From the NCBI GenBank assembly GCA_017511805.1, contig JAFWJA010000021.1, positions 1-64,000 of the forward strand: a stretch of DNA of 64,000 nt, read 5' to 3'. Numbering within the stretch: position 1 is the first letter of the stretch; the number at the start of each line of letters is the position of its first letter. The DNA is from Bacilli bacterium (lineage in GTDB: Bacteria; Bacillota_I; Bacilli_A; RF39; UBA660). The notes beneath the pieces were generated by a model. The model saw only the letters and a list, made by a program, of their open reading frames with translations. It was not told the origin of the DNA and made no database searches. The position numbers and the translations under genes are program-made. Shown here piece by piece: positions 26,622 through 35,451 of the stretch.

Positions 26622-28136
26622 ATGGATGAGAAAGTAAAGAAAAGGGGTCTGCATCCAGTCTGGTTTTTTATACTATTAAGCGGAATAACAATTGTATTAA
26701 GTGTTGTATTATCACTACTTAAATTACAAGGAAACATGTATACTGTATCTCAAAATGGTAAAGTAGTTTCTACTATAATGACTGTTAAGTCATTATTAAG
26801 TGCGGATGGTATAAGATTTATATTTGGTGAAGGAATTAATAACCTTCTAAAATATATACCATTTGGTACTATAATAGTTGGATTACTTGGAATGGGTATG
26901 GTTATCAAGACTGGACTTTTAAAAGAAGTATTTAGAAGACTAAGTAAGAAAATACCTAGAAGAGTAATGTTTTTCTTATTTTCATTATTATGTATTGTAT
27001 TAGGATTTAGTCAAGATTTAGCATTTGTTATTATGATTCCAGTATCAATAGCATTATTTACTGAATATAAACGAAGTCAGGTAGTTGGTATGACAATGGC
27101 ATTTGTTTCAGTAGCAGCGGGTGCTAATATCAATTTATTTATTACATCATTAGATTATAGTTTAATTGAAATAGCAAAGAATTCAGTTAAAATTGTTGAT
27201 AAAGACTATACTTATGGTTATAGTGGAAATATATTTATAATAGTTATAGCTTCATTATTATTAGCGTTCTTAATTAGTGTCATTACAGAAATAATATCTA
27301 AAAAGATGCCAGTTAGAATTACTGAAGAAGAAGAGACTATTGATGAAAAAACAAAGAGTAAAGCTCTTAAAAAAGCAGGATTATGTTTATTAATACTTGG
27401 AGGTTTATTAGCTTATTCCCTAATACCTAATTTACCATTATCAGGATTATTATTAGATAATACTCAACCATTATATGTTAATAAGTTATTTGGTGCTAAT
27501 TCACCATTTGTAAATGGTATATTATTCATTGTTTCATTTATATCATTAGTAACAGGTTTAGTATATGGTATTAGTATTAAAGAGATAAAAGGTGAAAAAG
27601 ACATTGTTAAGATATTATCAGGTAGTTTAAATAATATTGGAGAATTACTATTAATTATATTCTTCGCTGCTCAATTTGTAGCATTATTTAAATATACTAA
27701 TATAGGTGAAGTTTTAACATCAATTATGTTTGACGCTATAAAGAATGGTAATTTCTCATTTATATTACTAATATTATTCTCATTTATAGCATTGGTTCTA
27801 TCAGGAGTATTATTAACTTCAGTAGCGACTAAATGGTCTATGTTTTCATCAAGTGTCATGTCATCATTTATGAAATCAAATATAACTCCAGAATATGCAG
27901 GTGGATTATTTAGATTATCATCAAGTGTATCTAATACAGTAACTCCATTATTCCCATATTTCTCTATTTATGTAGGATTTATGACACTATATAGTAGACA
28001 TGATTTTAGTATTAAAAAATGCTATAGTTTATTAATTATATATTTTATAGCAATAACTATTTTATGGTTATTTATAATATTTGGATTCTATATATTAGGA
28101 ACTCCAATTGGAGTACAAACATATCCAACAATATAA
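26622..28136 (+). CDS. AbgT-family transporter
   Basis: A 504-aa protein with about 11-13 transmembrane helices. N-terminal HPVWFFILLSG, then LLGMGMVIKTGLLKEVFRRL, and later VTPLFPYFSIYVGFM match the AbgT fold (p-aminobenzoyl-glutamate importer, or sulfonamide/antimetabolite efflux in MtrF). Substrate not predictable; folate-precursor transport is one possibility. It is one base after the DUF951 stop and closed by a terminator, so it is an insertion into the conserved parB-DUF951-ychF order. Confidence 0.82.
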   Translation: MDEKVKKRGLHPVWFFILLSGITIVLSVVLSLLKLQGNMYTVSQNGKVVSTIMTVKSLLSADGIRFIFGEGINNLLKYIPFGTIIVGLLGMGMVIKTGLLKEVFRRLSKKIPRRVMFFLFSLLCIVLGFSQDLAFVIMIPVSIALFTEYKRSQVVGMTMAFVSVAAGANINLFITSLDYSLIEIAKNSVKIVDKDYTYGYSGNIFIIVIASLLLAFLISVITEIISKKMPVRITEEEETIDEKTKSKALKKAGLCLLILGGLLAYSLIPNLPLSGLLLDNTQPLYVNKLFGANSPFVNGILFIVSFISLVTGLVYGISIKEIKGEKDIVKILSGSLNNIGELLLIIFFAAQFVALFKYTNIGEVLTSIMFDAIKNGNFSFILLILFSFIALVLSGVLLTSVATKWSMFSSSVMSSFMKSNITPEYAGGLFRLSSSVSNTVTPLFPYFSIYVGFMTLYSRHDFSIKKCYSLLIIYFIAITILWLFIIFGFYILGTPIGVQTYPTI

Positions 28137-28162
28137 AGTTAATGATTTCATTAACTTTTTTC
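28135..28162 (+). terminator. Rho-independent terminator
   Basis: AAAGTTAATGA/TCATTAACTTT stem and T run. Confidence 0.85.
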
Positions 28163-28170
28163 TTTTCTTA

Positions 28171-28179
28171 TGATATACT
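28171..28179 (+). promoter_or_regulatory. Extended -10 promoter of ychF
   Basis: TGATATACT, one mismatch from TGnTATAAT. Confidence 0.6.
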
Positions 28180-28202
28180 ATTAAAGGAAATGAGGTTTTA
28201 TT

Positions 28203-29300
28203 ATGGGATTAACCGCAGGAATTGTAGGACTACCTAATGTAGGTAAATCTACATTATTTAATGCAATTACAAAGAAGAATATTTTAGCAGCTAACTATCC
28301 ATTTGCGACAATAGATCCAAATGTAGGTATAGTTACTGTTCCAGATAAGAGATTTGACTATTTAGTAGAAAAAGAAATACCAGAAAAAGTTGTACCAACT
28401 TCATATGAATTTATTGATATTGCTGGTTTAGTTAAAGGGGCATCAAAAGGAGAGGGTTTAGGTAATAAATTCTTATCTCATATTAGAGAAGTTGATGCGA
28501 TTTGTGAAGTAGTTAGATGTTTTGAAGATTCAAATATAACTCACGTAGAGGGTAATGTAGATCCAGTTAGAGATATAGAAATAATAGACTTAGAATTAAT
28601 ATTCTGTGATTTAGAAGTAATAGAAAATAGAATAGGTAAAATTGAAAAGAAAGCAATTTCTACAAAGGATAAAGAAGCTCTTCAAGAATTAGAAGTACTA
28701 AAGAAAGTAAAATCTGCACTTGAAAATAATATTCCAGCTAGAAGATTAGAATATACTGAAGATGAAGATAAAATACTTAAAAACTTTAGTTTACTTACTA
28801 AAAAGCCAATTATATTTATGGCAAATGTATCTGAATCAGATATAACAACAGGTAATAAATATGTAGAAGAAGTAAAAGAATATGCTGCTAAAGAAAATGC
28901 TAAAGTTGTTATGCTTAGTGCTAAAGTAGAAAGTGAACTTAGTGAATTAAATGATGAAGATAAGATGTTATTCTTAGAAGATCTTGGTATAGAAGAAAGT
29001 GGTCTAGATAAATTAATAAATGCTACATATGATTTACTTGGTCTAGCTACATTCTTTACTGTAGGTAAAGATGAATGTAGAGCGTGGACTTTTAAAAAAG
29101 GAATGAAAGCTCCAGAATGTGCCGGAATAATACATACAGACTTTGAAAAAGGGTTCATAAGAGCGGAAGTAACTTCATTTGAAGATTATGAAAAGTTTGG
29201 TGGAGAAAAAGGCGCTAAAGAACAAGGCAAAATGAGACTTGAAGGTAAAGATTATCTTATGCAAGATGGAGATATTGTTTATTTCAGATTTAACGTATAA
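28203..29300 (+). CDS. ychF: Redox-regulated ATPase YchF (OLA1/EngD)
   Basis: A 365-aa Obg-family P-loop protein with G1 GLPNVGKST, G2 region YPFATIDPNVG, G3 DIAGLVKGASKGEGLG, and a C-terminal TGS-like domain (AWTFKKGMKAPECAGIIHTDFE). The G4 motif lacks NKxD (it reads FMANVSESD), as expected for an ATP- rather than GTP-preferring enzyme. YchF binds ribosomes and is linked to stress responses. Full length. Confidence 0.96.
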   Translation: MGLTAGIVGLPNVGKSTLFNAITKKNILAANYPFATIDPNVGIVTVPDKRFDYLVEKEIPEKVVPTSYEFIDIAGLVKGASKGEGLGNKFLSHIREVDAICEVVRCFEDSNITHVEGNVDPVRDIEIIDLELIFCDLEVIENRIGKIEKKAISTKDKEALQELEVLKKVKSALENNIPARRLEYTEDEDKILKNFSLLTKKPIIFMANVSESDITTGNKYVEEVKEYAAKENAKVVMLSAKVESELSELNDEDKMLFLEDLGIEESGLDKLINATYDLLGLATFFTVGKDECRAWTFKKGMKAPECAGIIHTDFEKGFIRAEVTSFEDYEKFGGEKGAKEQGKMRLEGKDYLMQDGDIVYFRFNV

Positions 29301-29328
29301 AAAAACACTCGGATGAGTGTTTTTATTT
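29301..29328. terminator. Bidirectional terminator
   Basis: AAAAACACTC/GAGTGTTTTT stem with loop GGAT between two converging genes. Confidence 0.88.
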
Positions 29329-29620
29329 ACCATTCTTTTTTCTTTGATAAAAATGCATAGAATATTAATAAACCAAAGAATGACATAGTAGAAAATAATA
29401 TAATTGCAAAATAATGATTTTGTGCATAATCTATAATATTATCATCAGTTTTAGCTTCTACATAAGTATTATTAGTATCAGTACTATTATTACTAATTGT
29501 TACAGTACTTCTATTTCCTTGAGAATTATCTGTATTCGATTTAACAATAAATACAACAGTAACTATTACTGCGATTATCATTAAGCATAGTATTATTCCT
29601 CTTAATGCACCTTTATTCAT
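29327..29620 (-). CDS. Small two-helix membrane protein
   Basis: A 97-aa protein: helix 1 near residues 7-27 (GIILCLMIIAVIVTVVFIV), a polar Asn/Thr-rich extracellular loop (DNSQGNRSTVTISNNSTD), helix 2 near 69-89, and a basic tail (SKKKEW). RBS GGTGA on the minus strand. No family recognised. A lone minus-strand gene inside the ychF-rpsF interval. Confidence 0.7.
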   Translation of the reverse strand: MNKGALRGIILCLMIIAVIVTVVFIVKSNTDNSQGNRSTVTISNNSTDTNNTYVEAKTDDNIIDYAQNHYFAIILFSTMSFFGLLIFYAFLSKKKEW

Positions 29621-29642
29621 CTTTTATCACCTTGTTAATATG

Positions 29643-29651
29643 AGTATATCA
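29643..29651 (-). promoter_or_regulatory. Extended -10 promoter of the 97-aa protein
   Basis: Minus-strand TGATATACT at 29643-29651. Confidence 0.55.
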
Positions 29652-29680
29652 AATAATATTGTAAAAATCAATTTCTTTTA

Positions 29681-29709
29681 TTTACATTTACATAATGTTT
29701 TGCTATAAT
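29681..29709 (+). promoter_or_regulatory. Promoter of rpsF-ssb-rpsR
   Basis: TTTACA (29681-29686), 17-bp spacer, TATAAT (29704-29709), with TG one base before the -10. Among the strongest in the window, fitting a ribosomal operon. Confidence 0.8.
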
Positions 29710-29716
29710 ACTATTC

Positions 29717-29754
29717 GAGTAATTATTACTCTCTGTCTATTCTTAGAAATAGAC
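29717..29754 (+). promoter_or_regulatory. Structured rpsF leader (possible S6:S18 site)
   Basis: Two hairpins follow the promoter: GAGTA/TACTC (29717-29731) and GTCTATT/AATAGAC (29735-29754). Bacterial rpsF operons often carry a leader bound by the S6:S18 pair for feedback. The position fits; whether the loops match the known motif was not established. Confidence 0.45.
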
Positions 29755-29779
29755 CATTAGTCCAAAGGGAGGTGTAAGG

Positions 29780-30061
29780 ATGAAAAAATATGAAATTTCG
29801 TTCATTGTAAGACCTGATTTAGAAAAAGAAGCAGTTGATAAGATTGTTAAGGAACTTGAAAAAGTATTAGTAGACAAGAAAGCTAATATATTAAGTTCAA
29901 AAGAAATGGGTCAAAAAGAGTTAGCTTATCCTATAAAAGGTCATAAGACTGGTTTTTATTACTTAGTTAATATTGAATCAGATAACAAAGCAATTGATGA
30001 ATTTAATCGTGTTGCTACAATTAATGAAAATATTTTAAGACATATTATTATTAAGTTATAA
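29780..30061 (+). CDS. rpsF: Ribosomal protein S6 (bS6)
   Basis: A 93-aa protein with [39 protein letters not shown] and a C-terminal ILRHIIIKL strand, standard for bS6. RBS GGGAGGTG. First gene of the conserved rpsF-ssb-rpsR operon, in which S6 and S18 bind each other in the 30S platform. Confidence 0.97.
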   Translation: MKKYEISFIVRPDLEKEAVDKIVKELEKVLVDKKANILSSKEMGQKELAYPIKGHKTGFYYLVNIESDNKAIDEFNRVATINENILRHIIIKL

Positions 30062-30071
30062 GGAGAACAAT

Positions 30072-30539
30072 ATGAATAGAGTAGAATTAATAGGAAGAAT
30101 AACAAGAGATCCAGAACTTAGATATACTAGTAGTAATATTGCTACTACAAGATTTACATTAGCAGTTAATAGACCTTTTCAAGGTCAAAATGGAGAACAA
30201 GGTACTGATTTTATTAACATTGTTGTTTGGAGAAAACAAGCAGAAAATGTTAAGAAATTTGTTTCAAAAGGTAGTTTAGTTGCTGTTGAAGGAAGAATTC
30301 AAACAGGTAGTTATGAAAAAGATGGACAAAGAATTTATACTACTGATGTAGTTGCGGATTCAGTTCAATTCTTAGAAAGTAAGGCACAAAGTCAAACTAG
30401 ACAATCTTCAGATGATAATATGACTCCAGCTGATTTTGTTAATCAAGATAATGGTTCAAGTGAATCGGATATGTCTGATGAAGTATTTGCTAATTTCGGT
30501 GACTCAATTGAAATTAGTGATGATGACATCGCATTTTAA
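30072..30539 (+). CDS. ssb: Single-stranded DNA-binding protein
   Basis: A 155-aa protein with an N-terminal OB fold ([56 protein letters not shown]), a flexible Gln/Ser-rich linker and the acidic tip SDDDIAF that recruits replication partners. Length is normal. Between rpsF and rpsR as in most Bacillota. Confidence 0.97.
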   Translation: MNRVELIGRITRDPELRYTSSNIATTRFTLAVNRPFQGQNGEQGTDFINIVVWRKQAENVKKFVSKGSLVAVEGRIQTGSYEKDGQRIYTTDVVADSVQFLESKAQSQTRQSSDDNMTPADFVNQDNGSSESDMSDEVFANFGDSIEISDDDIAF

Positions 30540-30561
30540 TAATTAATAAGGAGGGAATTAC

Positions 30562-30780
30562 ATGGCAGAATTTAGACCAAGAAGAAAGAAAAAAGTATGT
30601 CAATTATGCGCAGGAAAAGAATTAGATTTCATGAATGCTGAAGACATGCGTAAATATATAAATGAAAAAGGTAGAATTTTACCTAGAAGAGTTACAGGAA
30701 CATGTGCTAAACATCAAAGAGAAGTAGCTAAAATGGTAAAAAGATCAAGAATGATGGCAGTTACACCATTCACTAAATAA
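30562..30780 (+). CDS. rpsR: Ribosomal protein S18 (bS18), cysteine-containing form
   Basis: A 72-aa protein with RRKKKVCQLCAGKE, YINEKGRILPRRVTGTCAKHQR and the basic C-terminus KRSRMMAVTPFTK. It retains C-x-x-C and a later C-x-x-H, so it is the zinc-binding (C+) form; many bacteria carry a C- paralogue. RBS AAGGAGGG. Confidence 0.97.
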   Translation: MAEFRPRRKKKVCQLCAGKELDFMNAEDMRKYINEKGRILPRRVTGTCAKHQREVAKMVKRSRMMAVTPFTK

Positions 30781-30782
30781 TC

Positions 30783-30812
30783 AAAGGGATTAATTAATAT
30801 TAATCTCTTTTT
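30783..30812 (+). terminator. Terminator of rpsF-ssb-rpsR
   Basis: AAAGGGATTAAT/ATTAATCTCTTT stem (one G-U pair), loop TAAT, T-rich tail. Confidence 0.85.
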
Positions 30813-30830
30813 CTTTATCAAAAAATATAG

Positions 30831-30836
30831 TATAAT
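30831..30836 (+). promoter_or_regulatory. -10 box of the rplI-dnaB operon
   Basis: TATAAT at 30831-30836, 30 nt before the ATG; no clear -35. Confidence 0.5.
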
Positions 30837-30866
30837 ATTATATATATTATTAAAGAAGGTGTATTC

Positions 30867-31307
30867 ATGAAAGTAATATTTTTAAAAGATCTTAAGGGGC
30901 AAGGAAAAAAAGATGAAATTAAAGAAGTTAAAGATGGATATGCAGAAAACTTCTTAATAAAAAATGGTTATGCAATTAAATATACATCTAGAAGTAAAGA
31001 AATATTAGATAACCAAATAGAGAATAGAAATGAAAATGAAAAGAAATTAATAGAAGAATGTAATAAAATAAAGAAAGAATTAGAAAAGAAAGAATATTCA
31101 TTTAAAGTTAATACTGGAAAAGAAGATAAAGTATTTGGTTCTGTTTCTAGTAAAGCTATTGCTGAAGAACTAAGTAAAAATGGATATAAAGTAGATAAGA
31201 AAAAGATTAAAATAGAGGAAAGTTTAACTAGTTTAGGAACACATATAGTAAAGATAGAATTACATCCTAAAGTAATAGTAGATTTAAAAATTAAATTAAC
31301 AAAGTAG
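30867..31307 (+). CDS. rplI: Ribosomal protein L9 (bL9)
   Basis: A 146-aa protein: N-terminal domain [36 protein letters not shown], then a long helix (about residues 42-75) and a C-terminal RNA-binding domain. Usual length. RBS AGAAGG. Next to dnaB as in Bacillus. Confidence 0.96.
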   Translation: MKVIFLKDLKGQGKKDEIKEVKDGYAENFLIKNGYAIKYTSRSKEILDNQIENRNENEKKLIEECNKIKKELEKKEYSFKVNTGKEDKVFGSVSSKAIAEELSKNGYKVDKKKIKIEESLTSLGTHIVKIELHPKVIVDLKIKLTK

Positions 31308-31317
31308 GAGGTGCATT

Positions 31318-32661
31318 ATGGATAAAAGAAATATTCCATATAGTAGTGAAGCAGAGCAATCTGTATTAGGTGCTGGTTTTTTATCAAAGAGTGCACTTCA
31401 AAAGATATGTGATTCTTTAACTGAAGATGACTTTTATTTAGATGCACATAAAAAGATATATAATGTTTTAAGTGATTTAAATAGTGAAGGAATACCAGTA
31501 GATATAACAATAGTTACTGATAGATTAGAAAGTTCAAAAGAATTATCTAGTGTTGGTAATATTGAATACTTACTAGAAATAGCAAATTTTGTACCAAGTG
31601 CAGCTAATGTAGATTATTATATAAATATAGTACATGATAAATCAGTACTTAGAAAATTAATTGAGGCTTCTAATGAAATAACAAATGCTTCTTATACAGC
31701 AGATGGACCTGTTAATGAAGTATTAGATGAAGCAGAACAAAAGATATTTAATGTAGTACAAAAAAGAAAAACAAGTGAATTTAGAAATATACAAGATGTA
31801 GTATTTAAAGCACAATCTGATTTAGAAAAATTAAGTGAAAATAAGAATGAGATAACAGGTGTTGCTACAGGATTTTATGAATTTGATAAAGTAACAAGTG
31901 GATTACATGAAAATGAATTAATTATACTCGCTGCTCGTCCTGGTATGGGTAAAACAGCATTTGCACTTAATATAGCTACTAATGTTGCTAAGAATACTAA
32001 AAAGAATGTAGCTATATTCAACTTTGAAATGAGTGCAGAACAATTAGTTAATCGTATGTTTTCATCATTAGGTCAAATTAACTTTTCTAAATTTAGGAAT
32101 GGTAACTTTAATAATGATGAATGGGTAAAATTAAGTGAAGCTGTTAGTATTTTAGCGGATACTAATATAAAAATAGATGATACTCCAGGTAGTACAATAT
32201 CAGATATTAGAAGTAAATGTAGAAGATTAGCTTCAACAGAAGAAGGATTAGCGTTAGTAGTAATCGACTACTTACAGTTAATAACTGGATCAGCAAAGAA
32301 TGCAAATAATAGACAACAAGAAGTATCTGAAATATCTAGAGGTTTAAAGATGATGGCAATGGAATTACATGTTCCAGTAATTGCTTTAGCGCAATTATCA
32401 CGTGCTGTTGAAGGTAGACCTGACAAGAGACCTATGATGAGTGACTTAAGAGAATCTGGTTCTATAGAACAAGATGCAGATATGGTAGGTTTCTTATATA
32501 GAGATGATTATTATAATAAAGAAGCAATGAATAATGATGTTGGTATAACTGAATTTATTATTGGTAAAAACAGAAGCGGTCCTACAAAGACTGTAGAGTT
32601 CTTATTTAAAGGTAGTACAGTTACTTTTGCTAACTATCAAAAAGAGGAGAATGAAGAATAA
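31318..32661 (+). CDS. dnaB: Replicative DNA helicase DnaB (Bacillus DnaC)
   Basis: A 447-aa RecA-fold hexameric helicase. N-terminal domain opens NIPYSSEAEQSVLGAGFL; Walker A is LAARPGMGKTAFALN near residue 205-219; Walker B is LVVIDYLQLITG; and the SREIS-type EISRGLKMMAMELHVPVIALAQLSR segment is followed by the DnaB-typical SGSIEQDADMVGFLYRDDYY. RBS AGGAGGTGC. Preceded by rplI and followed by an overlapping-spacing peptidase gene. Confidence 0.97.
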   Translation: MDKRNIPYSSEAEQSVLGAGFLSKSALQKICDSLTEDDFYLDAHKKIYNVLSDLNSEGIPVDITIVTDRLESSKELSSVGNIEYLLEIANFVPSAANVDYYINIVHDKSVLRKLIEASNEITNASYTADGPVNEVLDEAEQKIFNVVQKRKTSEFRNIQDVVFKAQSDLEKLSENKNEITGVATGFYEFDKVTSGLHENELIILAARPGMGKTAFALNIATNVAKNTKKNVAIFNFEMSAEQLVNRMFSSLGQINFSKFRNGNFNNDEWVKLSEAVSILADTNIKIDDTPGSTISDIRSKCRRLASTEEGLALVVIDYLQLITGSAKNANNRQQEVSEISRGLKMMAMELHVPVIALAQLSRAVEGRPDKRPMMSDLRESGSIEQDADMVGFLYRDDYYNKEAMNNDVGITEFIIGKNRSGPTKTVEFLFKGSTVTFANYQKEENEE

Positions 32662-32671
32662 AGGAGGATTT

Positions 32672-34207
32672 ATGGGGAAGATTAAATCGTTAGTTCCTGT
32701 ATTTATATCAGTAATACTCGCAGTATCTATTATATTCTTAATGGGTATGCAAAAGTCTGATGATAATAAAAATCCAAGGGAAATATATAAAGTTTATATA
32801 GATGGTGAACTAGTTGGTGCTATTAAATCTAAAAAAGCATTGGAAGAGTATATAGATAAAGAACAAGAACAATTAAAAGAAGAATATGATGTTGATAATG
32901 TTTATATACCTAATGGTATAGATATTCAAAAAGATATATCTTATGATGGTGAAATATTAGATGAAAGAGAAATATATAAATTAATTAAATCTAAAAAGAG
33001 TTTTACTATAAAGGGATACATTATTAACATTGCTAAAGAAGGGGAAAAAGAAGTTAATATCTATACATTAGATAAAGACTTATTTGATAAAGCAGTTCAA
33101 AATGTATTAAATGCATTTGTATCTGAAGAAGAAGTATCTAATTATAAGAATGATACTCAACCAGAGATTAAAACAACAGGTAGTACAATAGAAAATATAT
33201 ATTTATCACAAGATGTAACTATTAAACAAGCATTTATATCTACTGATGAATTAATATTTACTAATGAAACAGATTTAACTAAATATTTATTATTTGGTAC
33301 ATTAGATGCTGGTGAAGAATATGAGGTAAAACTTGGTGATACTATTGAAACAGTAGCATTTAATAATAAGTTATCTACTAAGGAATTTTTAATAGTTAAT
33401 CCAGAATTTACTAGTGCAAATAATATATTAAGTGTTGGACAAAAAGTTAGTGTTGCTTTAATTAAACCTCAATTAGAAGTAGTAGTTGAAAAGAATGTTG
33501 TTGAAGATGTTGATAAACCATATGAAACAATAGAAAAAGAAGATGCTAACTTAGATAAAGGTACTGAACAAGTAGAAGTTGAGGGTGTTAACGGAACTCA
33601 AAGAGTATATGAAAAGATTCAATATTTAAATGGTCAACCACAAAATGCGTATGTTACTAATGCAGTAACATTAAAAGAACCTGTTAACAAAGTAGTAGTA
33701 AAAGGAACAAAAGAAACATATTCTGGAGGTTCATATTATTCAGGTGGTGGAACACCAGCAGTTACTTCAGGTAGATGGGGATGGCCAACTATATCTCCAT
33801 ATATCATAACAAGTTACTTTGAATGGCGTTGGGGACGTCTACATGAAGGTATAGATATATCTGGTTGTGGATTTGGTTCTCCAATATATGCAATAGAAGA
33901 TGGTACTGTATTATCAACAGTTTCTTACTGTGCTAACTATGGTTCATATAATGATAGTTGTGGAGACTATTATGGTAACCATGTTTGGATTGCGCATCCG
34001 GATAATGTTTATGTAGTATATGCACACTTAGTTAATTCAGTATTAGTTTCACCTGGACAAACAGTTACTAAAGGACAAATAATAGGCTACATGGGAGATA
34101 GTGGATCATCAACAGGTACTCACTTACACTTAGGTACATTCTATGGTGGAACTAAGTATGGTAATCCAAGTGGTGGTACTCCATTTGATCCATATGCATT
34201 ATACTAA
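32672..34207 (+). CDS. LysM-G5-M23 cell-wall peptidase
   Basis: About 511 aa; the ATG at 32672 is chosen because AAGGAGG (32661-32667) precedes it, while an ORF start at 32627 lies inside dnaB. A signal-anchor helix lies near residues 8-27. Then come a LysM-like domain near 215-265 (EVKLGDTIETVAFNN... GQKVSVAL), a G5 domain near 270-350 (ending NKVVVKGTK), a Ser/Gly linker, and a LytM/M23 domain. Zinc ligands are H391 and D395 (HEGIDIS), and H486 in HLHLG with H484. It sits beside walJ, where Bacillus has walRKHI. Confidence 0.9.
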   Translation: MGKIKSLVPVFISVILAVSIIFLMGMQKSDDNKNPREIYKVYIDGELVGAIKSKKALEEYIDKEQEQLKEEYDVDNVYIPNGIDIQKDISYDGEILDEREIYKLIKSKKSFTIKGYIINIAKEGEKEVNIYTLDKDLFDKAVQNVLNAFVSEEEVSNYKNDTQPEIKTTGSTIENIYLSQDVTIKQAFISTDELIFTNETDLTKYLLFGTLDAGEEYEVKLGDTIETVAFNNKLSTKEFLIVNPEFTSANNILSVGQKVSVALIKPQLEVVVEKNVVEDVDKPYETIEKEDANLDKGTEQVEVEGVNGTQRVYEKIQYLNGQPQNAYVTNAVTLKEPVNKVVVKGTKETYSGGSYYSGGGTPAVTSGRWGWPTISPYIITSYFEWRWGRLHEGIDISGCGFGSPIYAIEDGTVLSTVSYCANYGSYNDSCGDYYGNHVWIAHPDNVYVVYAHLVNSVLVSPGQTVTKGQIIGYMGDSGSSTGTHLHLGTFYGGTKYGNPSGGTPFDPYALY

Positions 34208-34974
34208 TGAAAGTATGTGTATTATCTAGTGGAAGTAAAGGTAACTCTTGTCTAGTAATAACTAATGAAACAAAGATATTAATAGATATAGGAACTACTT
34301 CTCAATATGTTGTAAATGAACTTGATAAATTAGGTATAAAACCAGGTGAGATAGAAGCAATTCTTATAACACATAACCACGCAGATCATATACATGGTCT
34401 TAAAACATTTATTCATAAATATAAGACTAAAGTATATGTTACTGAAAAACTATATTCTTTATTAGAAAATGAAATAGGTAGTTTTGATTATGAGTTATAT
34501 CAGGATAAGCAAGCAATAATAAAAGATTTAAGAATTAATACAATAAGAACTAGTCATGATGCTGGTGAACAAATGGGATTTATAATTAAGAATCATAGTA
34601 AGTCTATGGTGTATATAACAGATACTGGTTATATAAATAATAGATATTATGAAGAATTATCTAATAGAAATCTATATGTTTTAGAAAGTAATCATGATGT
34701 TCTTATGTTAAAGAATGGTCCTTATCCATACTTCTTACAACAAAGAGTATTAAGTGATAAAGGACACTTATCTAATGAACAAGCTAGTAATTATCTATGT
34801 AAGTTCATAGGTGATGAAACAAAGACTATTGTTCTAGCGCATCTAAGTGAAAAGAATAATACACCTGAAAAGGCGTTAGAAACATTAAATAAGAATTTAG
34901 ATGAGAATAATATTAAGTTTAAGAATATAATAGTTGCGAAACAAAATGAAGCAACAAAGGTGATTGAAGTATGA
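34207..34974 (+). CDS. walJ: MBL-fold hydrolase WalJ (YycJ)
   Basis: A 255-aa metallo-beta-lactamase-fold exonuclease-like protein. The metal motif is ITHNHADHIHGL (H-x-H-x-D-H), with further ligands in RTSHDAGEQMGF, YITDTGY, SNHD and AHLSEKN. In Bacillus walJ ends the walRKHIJ operon. Starts on the last base of the upstream stop; overlaps rlmH by 4 nt. Confidence 0.92.
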   Translation: MKVCVLSSGSKGNSCLVITNETKILIDIGTTSQYVVNELDKLGIKPGEIEAILITHNHADHIHGLKTFIHKYKTKVYVTEKLYSLLENEIGSFDYELYQDKQAIIKDLRINTIRTSHDAGEQMGFIIKNHSKSMVYITDTGYINNRYYEELSNRNLYVLESNHDVLMLKNGPYPYFLQQRVLSDKGHLSNEQASNYLCKFIGDETKTIVLAHLSEKNNTPEKALETLNKNLDENNIKFKNIIVAKQNEATKVIEV

Positions 34975-35423
34975 TTAAGATTATTACTGTGGGAAAATTA
35001 AAAGAAGATTACTTTAAAGATGCAGTTAATGAATATCTAAAAAGATTATCTAAATATACTAAGATTGATTTAATTGAAGTATCTGATGAGAATTATGATA
35101 TTCAAAAGACTCTAGAAAAAGAAAAAGATAGTATTCTTAAACATGTTAATGATAAAGATTATGTTATTACTATGGAGATAGAAGGTATAGAAATTACATC
35201 TATTGAACTATCTAAGAAATTAAATGAAACATTAATTAATTGTAGTGATATTACATTTATAATTGGTGGATCATATGGATTACATGATGATATAAAATCA
35301 AGAAGTAATTATGCATTATCTTTCTCTAAATTAACTTTTCCACATCAATTATTTAGAGTTATGCTTTTAGAACAAATATATAGATCATATAAGATCTTAA
35401 ATAATGAAACTTATCACAAATAA
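34971..35423 (+). CDS. rlmH: 23S rRNA pseudouridine-1915 N3-methyltransferase RlmH
   Basis: A 150-aa SPOUT-fold enzyme. MIKIITVGKLKEDYFKDAVNEYLKRL, FIIGGSYGLHDDIKSR and the C-terminal trefoil knot LTFPHQLFRVMLLEQIYRSYKIL match RlmH. Usual length near 155. The last gene of the run, as in Bacillus walJ-htrA-rlmH, with htrA missing. Confidence 0.95.
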   Translation: MIKIITVGKLKEDYFKDAVNEYLKRLSKYTKIDLIEVSDENYDIQKTLEKEKDSILKHVNDKDYVITMEIEGIEITSIELSKKLNETLINCSDITFIIGGSYGLHDDIKSRSNYALSFSKLTFPHQLFRVMLLEQIYRSYKILNNETYHK

Positions 35424-35451
35424 AAAGACCAACTATTCAGTTGGTTTTTTT
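35423..35451. terminator. Terminator of the rplI-rlmH operon
   Basis: AAAAGACCAACT pairs with AGTTGGTTTTTT (one G-U pair), loop ATTC, T run; also serves the converging minus-strand gene. Confidence 0.85.

Noticed and set aside
28682-29158. 158-codon minus-strand frame inside ychF
   Set aside because: It mirrors a fully conserved ychF sequence and has no domain or initiation signal.
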